64,000 nucleotides of DNA from Serinus canaria (taxonomy: Eukaryota; Chordata; Aves; Passeriformes; Fringillidae), in contig NC_066323.1 of assembly GCF_022539315.1 (NCBI RefSeq), positions 9,289,219 to 9,353,218 on the forward strand, written 5' to 3'. The translations under genes and the position numbers were made by a program. The stretch's first letter is position 1. Each line of letters opens with the position of its first letter. This document shows, one piece after another, positions 51,876 to 64,000 of this stretch. Under the pieces are notes generated by a model, which was given only the letters and a program-made list of their open reading frames with translations, did no database searches and was not told the DNA's origin.

Positions 51876-52908
51876 CTAGGGGAAGAAACACAAATGATAG
51901 AAGAAAACCTGACACCATCCTCTCAAAGCTAAGGCCTGTGGCCACCCAAAAAAGGTTGGCACATCCCTCCAATGAAGAACTCAGTGTCAGTGAGGCTGTG
52001 GAGCAGTTAACATCATAGAAAGCTCCAGCACAGAGTCAGAACTGCAGCTCTTACAGTGAGCAGCCATTTCCACTGCCATGTGTGTTTTGGGGCAAGGTAG
52101 ACCCAACACCATATGACTTGGAAGAGGGAACACACTTAGCTTGGAAACATTATCCATCCCCATCCCAGCATGCAAACCCTCATTCTTATTTCTAGCTCAT
52201 ATTGCCTGCAAGGTCCAGCTTGTCTTCCCTCTTTTATCTGAATCCAGTCAACAAGCACTACTTCTGTCTACACTGTCCCTCCCTCAGGTTCTCCCCTGAG
52301 CTTGTTTTTGTATCCCTCATCCCTCTGTCTAGCTCCGTTACCCAGTTACCTTCATGGCAGTTCAAGGCTTCTCTCAGTGCCCTACAGGCAGCTCTCTTTG
52401 CCTCCAGGACCCCTCCAGGCTGGCCTGGGCTGTAAATTGCAGTCTCTACAGTCAGTTGCAAGGCCCCATCCAGCACACACTGCATTCTCCTCAGCGCTCT
52501 CACTGCCTGGTCCAGCTGCTCCTGGGAGTCAGGACGGATCATCACAAGCACCAGCACATCCGGCAGGCAGGGGAGGAGGCTCCTCACATCCCGGACAGCT
52601 TCCTCCAGGTGATCCCACTGCATGAGCCTTTTCAACACACTGGCTTGCCATAGCATAAAAATCAGATGTGGGGGAACCAGGTCCTCCTCTTCCTTTCCCT
52701 CATTCTCTGCCTGCTGTGGTTTGTGCTTGATGTCCCCTGTGCCACATAGGTCCCGGGTAAAATCCACCAGCAATGATGGAGCTCTTGACTCAGCATGGTC
52801 CACCTCCATCACACCCACCCGTCCATTCCGGCTCCCTAGCATGTCCAGTAGGTTGAGGAAATCCCAGGTGGTTCTGTCCACGAAGGAGGCCGACTCCTTT
52901 GATGCCAT
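51769..52908 (-). CDS. C2orf72-like paralogue, uncharacterised (two exons)
   Basis: Function unknown. Exons 52350-52908 and 51769-51875 join in phase 1, giving 221 residues with a stop in exon 2. Exon 1 shares the family plan with the neighbouring C2orf72: FLNLLDMLGSRNGRVGVMEV, LLVDFTRDLCG, LEEAVRDVRSLLP, VLVLVMIRPD, ETAIYSPGQPGG and KRAACRALREAL. The intron falls at the same place and phase as in C2orf72, just after ...REALNCHE. Exon 2 (acceptor CTTCCCCTAG) gives ISLPELRYCRVLPERRQEK, which can be laid against LPSFLQCIS...RSWRK. The third exon with its acidic DLQ-PEEE tail is missing. Exon 1 has normal composition, unlike the CpG-saturated exon 1 of its neighbour. The ATG at 52908 starts at the family N terminus. 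Most likely an old tandem duplicate under protein-level constraint; a decaying gene is the alternative, but no stop or frameshift is present. Confidence 0.82.
51876..52349 (-). other. Intron of the C2orf72-like paralogue
   Basis: 474 bp, GT...AG, with a good terminal pyrimidine tract. No other feature seen. Confidence 0.75.
52350..52908 (-). CDS. C2orf72-like paralogue exon 1
   Basis: 559 nt (186 codons plus one base), donor GAAG|GTAACT. Carries the family domain. It has a charged insert AENEGKEEEDLVPP in the region where C2orf72 has a Gly/Arg/Pro-rich stretch. Confidence 0.85.
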
Positions 52909-54447
52909 AGCTTCCTCTCACACGTCAGTTTATTGTGCTGCTGGGGAAAGGAGCGGAAGTAGCAAAGGCAATTGCACAGCACAGGCTCAAAACAAGCAAC
53001 ACCTGCTGCTCTGAGCAGCCAACGCTGGGTTGGGTGGGACCAAATGAATGTGAAAATGGCAGTTTTGATACAAAGACTGACAAATTGCAGCCATGTGTTT
53101 TTTGGGGTTGGACCTCCCAGAAAGAGGCTTTGTACCTTGGCAGTCAGGTACAACAGAAACAAGTGACAGGGGAAAGAGAAGGGATGATTATGTATTTTTG
53201 GGCATCTTGTATCAAACTCAGGACTTACTACCTTCTCATCAGCAAAACCCAACTATACGATAGTGACCACAGACCTACAAATCGGTTACAGTTCACTTTG
53301 CTCATTACATTTCCGCCTCCTTCCTCTGTAATGCCTAAAGCTGGTAATCCCATCCATCCTTCTTTGAATCCAACGTGTCCAACCTATTGGTAGTTGTGGA
53401 AGACTAAAAGCCCTACCTGACCTGGCCCAATATCCCATAAGCTGCAGTTTCTCTACACAGGTTGAAAAGAGGCTGTTTTCCATGACAAAGGCTCTCCTGC
53501 TGTAAAGGACAGCACTGGCAGCAGGCTTAGGTCTTTAAGTCTAGAAAAAGAATTTCTATACCAGAGCTGAGTAGTTTGGTCAAGTTTTTTAATTCCAATT
53601 CACAGTTATGTTTTGATTTACCCAACAATATATTCTGCATACACAACTACTCCACCTCTTTCAGAAGGAAGAGGTTAAGCTGTGAAATACGAGCCCACTG
53701 CAGGAGACTTGCAAAGCCAACAGCTCAGAGGGCTCCATGATACACACTGGCAGCAGGGCCAGGCAGGGAGAAGAAAGCTCTCATGCCCTGGGAAGGAGGG
53801 ACTGCACTGGAGTGGGCTCAAGGTGTGGTTGAGCCAGCAGACTCACCTACCTGACCGACTAGGATGCATTGAAAATGATGGAACTACTTGGTGTATGTGG
53901 AACTGCTCTCACAGGGTATCCACAGGTCATTTTGGGACTGTGACATCAGCAGCAACCATGACAACCTGTACCCACCTCAAACCTCCCTTTAAACTACTCA
54001 GTATTTTGGAAGGATTTTCAGAGATAAACTGAGCCTTGCACTTCACGACTGTAAATTCATTTTTCACCACCTTATTGTGCAGCAAAACTAAAAGCACCGT
54101 GGAAGTACAGGAAGATGCTCACTGCCCTACATGACATGCTGGGATATGGCTGGCCAAGAAAACAACATTAACACGTGGGTACCACAGAGCCGTGAAATGC
54201 AAATGTGTTTAAATTATTTACACAAAGCAGACACTAAAGGCACACGTGCTGCCCAGGTACACATGGACTCATTATCAGGGATTCCACCAGAACTACTATT
54301 GTGAGATGTCAGAGAGGCTTTGCACCTGCCAGGATTTAGTGTCTTCATCTGTGCTGTCAACTCTGATACACTACTGAGAAAGAGGTCTCTAAAAATTGGT
54401 GGAGGCAATAAAACCAGAAATATACAAAAGTTAAACAGATTCTCCAT
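52909..54447. other. Intergenic junction between the 2q37-like and 3q29-like blocks
   Basis: 1.5 kb between the start of the C2orf72-like gene and the polyadenylation signal of RPL35A. No exon or identifiable repeat. It joins genes that are on different chromosomes in human. Confidence 0.7.
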
Positions 54448-54453
54448 TTTATT
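54448..54453 (-). terminator. RPL35A: RPL35A polyadenylation signal
   Basis: AATAAA on the minus strand, 12 nt after the RPL35A stop codon, fitting the very short 3' UTR typical of ribosomal protein mRNAs. Confidence 0.88.
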
Positions 54454-54465
54454 TTGAATAAAAAT

Positions 54466-57567
<3,102 letters not shown>

Positions 57568-57578
<11 letters not shown>

Positions 57579-57610
57579 GGTGTCCTCCCGCAGACCCGGT
57601 CCCGGCAGGC
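57568..57610 (-). CDS. RPL35A: RPL35A exon 2 (start codon)
   Basis: Acceptor GTTTCCAG at 57611, short 5' UTR, ATG at 57578-57576, then ACC GGG AG and donor GTGAGT. Only 11 coding bases. Confidence 0.93.
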
Positions 57611-57940
57611 CTGGAAACGACACACAGCCATAAGCCTCGGGCCGGCATCACCACCCGGCCCGGCAAGCGGGACCCCGAACACCCGGGGGCTGCCCGGGAG
57701 CCACCCAGAGCTCCAGGAGCCTCCGCTCCCCGCAAGAGCAGCCACCTCAGCCCGGCTCCAGCAGAAGGCCCCAACCCGCGACTGGGACCATCCGCCGCAC
57801 ATCGGAGCCATCCCGCCTTGTCTGTGCCCCGGATCGCGCCATCCGCCGCGCCCCGGGAGCCCCGAGCCCGCTGGCGGCCCCACAGCGAGGGCAGCACCCT
57901 CCAACCCCGCTCCCGACCCCGCGGCGCCGCTGCACCTCAC

Positions 57941-57972
57941 CCGCAGCGCCCCAAGATGGCGGCGAAAGAGAG
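57941..57972 (-). other. RPL35A: RPL35A exon 1 (5' UTR) with TOP start
   Basis: On the minus strand CTCTCTTTCGCCGCCATCTT begins a terminal oligopyrimidine tract typical of ribosomal protein mRNAs, and the exon ends GCTGCGG|GTGAGG. The C at 57972 is the likely transcription start. TOP tracts put translation under mTORC1/LARP1 control (family knowledge). Confidence 0.8.
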
Positions 57973-58223
57973 CCGCGCCACGCTGCCTGCCGGGAAATGC
58001 GTCGGCAGGACCCGAGCGGGCGGCCCGAACGCTGCCGGAAAGAGCAGCACCGAGTTGTGGAAGTTATCGCCCGTCCCGTGTCCCCAGTCCTGTATCCCGC
58101 GTCCCCTGTCCTGTGCACGCGTGCCCCGGGGGCGATCCCCGCAAGAGCGATCTCGGGAGGGGCGGCCCCACCCCGCTGCGCAGGCACCCGACGGGCAGCC
58201 CTGCGAGGCCCCCGAGCGTGGTG

Positions 58224-58237
58224 GTTGCCATGGAGAC
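58224..58237 (+). promoter_or_regulatory. IQCG: RFX X-box at the IQCG start
   Basis: GTTGCCATGGAGAC is a near-perfect palindromic X-box (ideal GTTGCCATGGCAAC), differing at two positions in the second half-site. RFX factors acting with FOXJ1 drive cilium genes through this motif, and IQCG is an axonemal gene. The motif overlaps the start codon. Confidence 0.72.
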
Positions 58238-58252
58238 GGGCGGCGCATCCCG
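58230..58252 (+). CDS. IQCG: IQCG candidate exon 1
   Basis: 23 nt from ATG to donor CCCG|GTGAGG, inside the shared CpG island and over the X-box. Phase agrees with the next confirmed exon, but peptide METGGASR has no clear human counterpart. Confidence 0.55.
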
Positions 58253-61200
58253 GTGAGGGCGGGAGCGGCCGGGACCGGGAGTGGGAGCGGGGGAAATGAG
58301 GGCAGATCCCTGTGAGAGGTTGAGGGGAGCGCGGGACGCTCTGGGCAGGGCGAGTGAAAACGGGCCGCGGCGGTGGAACGAGCCGAGGGGGCCGAAGAGC
58401 GGCAGCGCGGGGGAAGAGAGCAGCCCTCCGTGTTCGGGGTGGGCTCCGGGCCCTGCTCGTCGTCCGATGTTCTTACCCTGAGCCAATGTATCATCTCGAC
58501 ATTTATTTTATTTCTGATAACGCCTTGGAGGCAGAAAACATATTTCGACACTGAAATCGCTGTAACCAAGTCTCACATTCCTTTATTTTCCTAAATAAGG
58601 TCTGGAAGCATGTACTTACCCATTTGCTCACGTCAGGGTTATACACTCCCGATTTCTGTCACTTCTCTCACACTGCCAGAAATTCAGGTGCATTTTCAGA
58701 GCGCTTGAAGTGATTTAGGGGAAGGAACGTGAAGGGAAGGGAAACCTTGAGGAACCTTGATGGTCCCTTTCCTTTTCCCTTTTCCCTTTTCCCTTTTCCC
58801 TTTCCCTTTCCCATCCCCATCCCTTTCTTTCCCTTCCCCTTCCTCTCTCCATTCCTCCCCTTTCCTTGCCCTTTCTCCCTCCCCCTTTATTTTTTTTTAA
58901 TGAGCACATTGCTGTCCTAATGTTTCTAGCAGGAGGCAGAGCTGTGTAAGGTAAGCCCACACCTATTTTGCTTTTCAAGAGACCTTTCTTTGGTAAAAAT
59001 GAAGGTACTTGTGATTTCTGGCTCAGGTGCTGCTCCTGTGGATATTCAGAACCTCTCTTTGCCAATCATTTGCCCCACAGACCTAAAGGAGATGTGACAC
59101 TCTCAGCTGTGCATTTATCACTGGAATTCACTGGAATCTCTTCTCTTGACTGCAAGGAATGCTGCACAAAATGCTGCTCTTGAACCCATTTTCCTTTATC
59201 AGGCAGCAGGGTGGGAGAAATGAACATCCAGGACTCTCACACAGCAGAGGGAGTTGCAATCCCCAAAGCAGCAGGAGGCCAGACCTTTTATATAGTTGCT
59301 TTAAAAATTATTACTTGATATGTTTTTTCTTTCCCTTTATATCAGCAGGGAAAGAATGTCATCCAAAACTCATGGGGGAATACTTTTTTTAAAAAAATAT
59401 TATTAATAAAGTTTAATGAGGGAGTTCAGCAAACACAGCAGTGCAGGGTGGTGCCAGTGGATGGTCCGAGGGGCACTGAGCTGACACTAAAATCCAGAGC
59501 TCAAATCCTGGATTTGCTAATTCACAGACAGTGGTTTCCTTCTCAAGTCTAAGTTAACATAAGCCCAGACCCTACTGGCTTGGCACATGGATCTGCTGAG
59601 CAAGGATGGGGATGTAAGAGAAGATACACAGGAGGAACAAAGCAGCAAAGGGCCTTTAGGAAAACATTGCAGCTACCAGCTGTCTTGAAACATATTAATA
59701 TCCTGAATTAATTCTCTCCTGGTCAGAAGCCACTAATGGAAAAGAGGAAAAGCTGTTGCCTCCTCCTTTGTTTCCAAATAAGTCCTTTTTCCTATGAGAG
59801 CTGCATGTGTTATTTTTTCTTCCAAAAATGCTGCTGTAATCATCTGTCACAACTATCTCCCAACACATCTTTTTTCACCATATTTTTAGCATTATGACTC
59901 CACATGTAATAGATTATTCTTAGGCTGTTTAGACTCAAAATATGGATCATGGATTTCTGAAAAAGATAAAAATAAGTAAAACATTGAAAAATATTTTATT
60001 AGTGCCTTTTGACTAAAGACATTGCCTGACTTTCTTCTAAAAATACTGCATCTCCACTTCTATAATTGATTCCAAGGTTGACAAGAAAAGTGATGGGTGT
60101 AGTGTACTATACAGATAATTTGCCCTTTTTTTTTTTTTTTTTTGTTAATTCTTCTATCAGATTCCTATCCCAAGTTGTTACATTTTTTTTTTTATAATTA
60201 AGTTAAAAGAGAGAAAAAAATCTCAGAAGCAAAGGGATGAAATCACTTCCTTCTTTGTCCTAGGTGACCATCAAAAGCCTTGCTCAGAGGCATTAGATGT
60301 AAGTGGTTACAGACAATACAAGTATAGTGAGCATATTGATAATATTCAGAATCATTACTTTGCTGTTTTCCTGCCATGATTTAAACAATCTTATTGAAAT
60401 AAATCAATATGCCTCTACCATTACTTTGGCTGAAAGGCTGTTCTGTATCTTCATCCATTCAGGAGTTAGAAACCTTATCACAATTGCCTGGCTTAAGGGA
60501 ATTTACTCCCCCTTGAACCAGAGCAGTATTGCCCTTTAACTTAAAATACCTCTGTCTCTCCCTGGTATCTGCCCTTCCTATGGATTTACTGAGAGCAGTC
60601 CCAGTCATTGCCCTGTGCACACTTTCTAACCTCATCCCCAGGGAGAGCTGTGTCCTCTTCCAGCACATTTCAACACATGTTGCTTTAAACAACTTCCTGC
60701 AACAGACAGGGACGCCAGGAAACAAATGTGAGAAATCTGAGTTTGTTTTGAGTTTGAATCTTTTGTTTGTTTATTTATTCTGTACCAACAGACATCAAAT
60801 AAACATGCACTGAAAAGTGGCTCTTCTTTTCTGCCAAGTGAAATTAACTTCATGGTCCACCAGTAAACTACATGTTTTCTTCAAAAAAACAACAAAAAGG
60901 AGGAGGGCAAATGATAACTGCTACAGAAATGTTATAGCAAGTATGAATCTTTTTAAACACTTGCTTTTGAAATATCACTGATTTCCAGTGATGCAGAGCA
61001 AAGCTGCATCCAGGCCTCTAATTTTCATAGGATATGGCCATGTCCTATGCTAACAGGGAATGCCTGATGTGTTTCCTTGGCATGCTTACAGGTTGGGCTG
61101 TAATATTTTGCAGGCTTAGGATATGTTTATGAAAGGGTTTTACAGATGGCACAAATCCAGTTGTAGGTAGAGTAGCCAAATTAAGATTTTGATACTTCCA

Positions 61201-62236
61201 TTGCAATGACACTCAGGATCTCAGCCATCTCAGACTGCAGTTGTGCTACATGTTGTACAAGAAATACCTCGTTTGTATGTACAGGCTTTGGAGGGATTGT
61301 CCAATGGCATATCAAAACATTACCATTCTCAGAGAATTTTCCCTTTGTTGTGCAGGTGCTTTCTTAGGTATTTTTGGATTAATAGTGAATTTTCACTTTT
61401 CCTTAGATATGCTTTCACAATATTCCATCTGTAGGCAAGGCAAAGGGCTGCTTAAGTGTATGTCAGAGCAGTTTCGTGTTTGAATTGCAAATTAAAATAA
61501 AATAATACAGAAGGTTAAAGATTGTTTACTCAGTCCAGATATTGGTTCTTGTTTAACTTTCAGCATCTTAAGACGGTAACAGTTTCTGCTGAGAGGGGAC
61601 TGGAATCATAAAAGTGTGAAGGCTAGACAGTAATATTGAGGAATGATTGGAGCATGAAGGTTCACCCTTAAGACTTTATAGGACATAGATTTTTTTTTCT
61701 TTTAAAAAGGCACCTTTCTTCTGTCCTTTCCCAAAGTCCACTATGAACCACTGCTCCCCCCTGAACTGAATAATGGGGCACCTCATCCAGTTTGTGCCCT
61801 CCATACCCATTCCCTTCTCAGCCTGTCTACCCAGATCTGCTGTAGGAGGGACCAGGATCTCTTTGTTTTGTGAAAGCTAAACATTCCCACTGTCCCTGAA
61901 TGCAGCCATTAGCAGAGCACAGCTCCTCTTATAAACAGTGTATGGAAGGTTATAAACAAAGCCAGGGAAGTATATGTAAGGCTGCAAATAAGGCTATTTG
62001 GGTCTACCTTTAGTTTAAACTACTGTTACTGACATTAGTAACACCACAGCATTTTCTGATTGGTATCTTTTATCTTTGTTCCTCCTAGCAAGAACACAGA
62101 GACTAAACAAATGGAAAAAATCACTCATCTGGAAGCTCTGATGTTTAGTGCTGTGCTGGAGAGCTGTGTGGATCAACTTACAATTCTTGGATATATCATG
62201 CCAGTTCCACATAAGGACAAGACAGACATCAACCAT
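58230..62236 (+). CDS. IQCG: IQCG, IQ domain-containing protein G (DRC9), first exons, 3' incomplete
   Basis: IQCG/DRC9 is a coiled-coil, calmodulin-binding subunit of the nexin-dynein regulatory complex in motile cilia and sperm flagella. Recognised from 62089-62236, whose SAVLESCVDQLTILGYIMP matches human SAVLEDTTDQLSILNYIMP, followed by donor CAT|GTATGT. The candidate start is ATG at 58230 in METGGASR, with donor CCCG|GTGAGG at 58253; this exon (phase 2 out) joins the 62089 exon (one base to complete the codon) in frame, giving ...SRKNTETKQMEKITHLE. The human protein has about 60 residues ahead of this block, so further 5' exons or an alternative start are possible. The coiled coil and IQ motif lie outside the window to the right. 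Confidence 0.85.
58763..58889. repeat. (CCCTTTT)n polypyrimidine tract
   Basis: Starts as six-to-seven-base TTTCCC/TTTTCCC units and decays into mixed C/T sequence, nearly all pyrimidine on the plus strand for about 125 bp. Confidence 0.92.
58930..58950 (+). other. Possible IQCG 21-nt microexon
   Basis: CAGGAGGCAGAGCTGTGTAAG is flanked by a pyrimidine tract ending TTTCTAG and by AAG|GTAAGC. Its length is a multiple of three and it stays open in the frame set by exon 1. Splice-site shape only; no homology support. Confidence 0.3.
60126..60143. repeat. Poly(T) run
   Basis: 18 consecutive T inside IQCG intron 1. Confidence 0.95.
62089..62236 (+). CDS. IQCG: IQCG exon with conserved SAVLE..DQLxILxYIMP block
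   Basis: 148 nt, acceptor TTTGTTCCTCCTAG, donor GTATGT. Encodes KNTETKQMEKITHLEALMF and SAVLESCVDQLTILGYIMP then VPHKDKTDINH. Phase 0 out. Confidence 0.9.
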
Positions 62237-64000
62237 GTATGTGCCACTGCTGAAAAAGAAGTATATCCTATCTTTTTTTTTTTCTTTGTCTTGGTTTTAT
62301 ATCTTTTACTAGCATTTAAAAAAAAAAACAAAAAACCTCAAATATCTTTTCTGTGATTCTATGACTCTTGGGTGAAGAAACACAATAGAAGTGACCTGAT
62401 TTAAATATTTATATTGCAGCATGACTGAGAAGCCTTGGTCAAGAATTTTTGCAAAGGATTCTTCTGATCCAAGATGAGGTTCCTAAGATTATAATTTTAA
62501 AATCTCAGTGGTTAGACAATAAGCAAAGAATTGGAGAAAAGGAAGCAAAACATATGTAGGTTCTTCTGTAGATACAGAGCTATTTTAAAAGTAGAAATGT
62601 ATAGGTTATTTCAAAGTACTCAAAGCCAGGTTAATTCTATTCCTCTCCAGGTCCATGCCAAAGATCCTTTTGTTTCCATAATGTATTAAGAAAGATGCAC
62701 TTCAAAATGGATTAGTAACTACCCTTTCTCAGTGATCATTAATTATTAGTTGATTTCTTATAGGCATCATAGCTAAGATGGTTGGGCAGAGATATGGAGA
62801 ACAGAGAATTCCTAATGCTCAGGCAGGGGTTTGTTGCTGTGGAGGAAGGTGGTGTGACATTTCTGGTAGCAATTAGACATAGGAATCAGGATGGGACCAT
62901 CCTGAGGGGTAAATGGCTCTAAGTACTGTGGTCTATAAGTGACACAGCAGGCTCTTTCCAGTTCTAGCAGGTTTGAAACCTTTTTAAGATGAACTCAAGA
63001 AAAAAGTTCACAACCAGGATGTAAATAAACCCCGGGGTCTGAGTTTTGACATCTAATGATGTTCACTCTGTCTAATGTACCACTTAAGAATGCCAGAGGA
63101 AGTTAAATCAAATTTTTCTACGTGCTTCCTTTGGGGTATTACCTTTTCAGGCAAAGCCACAGCAGCAGCCCCTGGAGTTACGGTGAATTTCAGGGCGGGA
63201 ACGATGCTGAGACTGTGCCATAGAGGGCACTGCTCCCCTGAAAGACTCCTGGGAGCCGGCCTCAACTGCTCCCAGAGGATGCTTCTCCCTCTCTTATGTG
63301 CCAGCAGCAAAACACACAGAAAGAGCATATCTCTGGGACAGCAGGCGTTGTCCTCTTCAGACACACAGACTCAGGTTGATAGATCTACTGAAGGCACACG
63401 TAAATTACAGAGAAAACACCTTTGCTTTTCTCTTCAATCACAGATGCTCATTTTCACCAAGTCATGGCTTAGAACACAGCTTTCTCACAGGTTAGAAACC
63501 CTACTTGTGTTCTTAAAGATTTCAAAACAATTTGAGGAGGAAACAATTTAGAAACAAACGGAAAAAAATAGCTTAGGGAAGCTACTTGCTAAGTTTGGTG
63601 CTCTGTAATTTGCTTCTCCTCCCTGTTTCTCAGATTACATTTGGCTGTTTTCATTGTATTTGTACAAGATCTGTATCTGCAAAGTACCCTGGAGTTCTAT
63701 CAGGCAGACAAATCAATGGCATCTTCGAAGACTGACATCTAAATTTCAGTTGATGACATTTTTGAGAGGATTAATCACAGTGTTGGCCAGCACCTCACTG
63801 ATTTTCTGGATTGGATGCTCTTGCACATTGCTTCACACAGTGCATGCCCCAGAGGAAGGCAGCCTTTCTAGTTGCTGAATTTTGGGCAACAGACAAGCAC
63901 TTAGGAGACAACACAGATGGTAACACATGCAGTTTACAAACTTCTTGTTTTTATGTATTATTAGTGTAGATTATTAGTGTGTAAATACCTGCTGTTTACA
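62237..64000 (+). other. IQCG intron, right end of window
   Basis: 1.76 kb after the 62236 donor. TTCTGTGATTCTATGACTC at about 62350 resembles the terminal units of a CR1 element after an A-rich run. No further IQCG exon could be identified. Confidence 0.7.

Larger units (their letters stand above)
58253..62088 (+). other. IQCG intron 1 region
   Basis: 3.8 kb from the exon 1 donor to the acceptor at 62088. Holds a polypyrimidine tract (58763-58889), poly(T) runs at 60126-60143 and 60184-60193, and the candidate microexon. Additional 5' coding exons of IQCG may be hidden here but none could be recognised. Confidence 0.7.

Noticed and set aside
63075..63551. 158-aa plus-strand frame near the right edge, first considered as an IQCG exon
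   Set aside because: No match to IQCG downstream of the YIMP block; the internal TTTTCAG|GCAAAG...ACG|GTGAAT segment does not give an IQCG-like peptide in the required phase.

Overview
This is vertebrate nuclear DNA, most likely from a bird. The genes are split into short exons with GT/AG introns, introns are compact, CpG-rich islands mark the 5' ends of genes, and the recognisable dispersed repeats are CR1-type LINE fragments. Nothing bacterial or viral was seen. Every exon below was placed by reading the translated peptide, locating the flanking AG/GT and checking that intron phase closes; family identities come from knowledge of the human proteins and no database was searched.

Layout from left to right. 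(1) 155-40627, minus strand: the first 18 coding exons of PSMD1 (26S proteasome subunit Rpn2), about 706 of roughly 950 residues; the 3' end lies off the left edge. Intron 16 is 23.7 kb and holds the complete serotonin receptor HTR2B on the plus strand (three coding exons, 463 aa). (2) About 40.3-41.2 kb: CpG-rich PSMD1 promoter region. (3) 43599-47366, minus: a three-exon gene matching human C2orf72, which also sits just upstream of PSMD1 in mammals. (4) 51769-52908, minus: a second, diverged gene of the same family with the same exon 1/2 intron position and phase but no third exon. (5) 54448-57972, minus: complete RPL35A (ribosomal protein eL33, 110 aa). (6) 58230 onward, plus: start of IQCG (IQ motif containing G, a ciliary dynein-regulatory-complex protein), head to head with RPL35A.

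PSMD1, HTR2B and C2orf72 belong to a block on human 2q37, whereas RPL35A and IQCG are neighbours on human 3q29. The window therefore spans a junction between two mammalian synteny blocks, at about 53-54.4 kb. The most interesting items are the tandem C2orf72 paralogue pair, a near-perfect RFX X-box at the IQCG start codon, an antioxidant-response-type site in PSMD1 intron 1, and that synteny junction. Most of the remaining sequence is intron or intergenic DNA with simple repeats and a few CR1 pieces.
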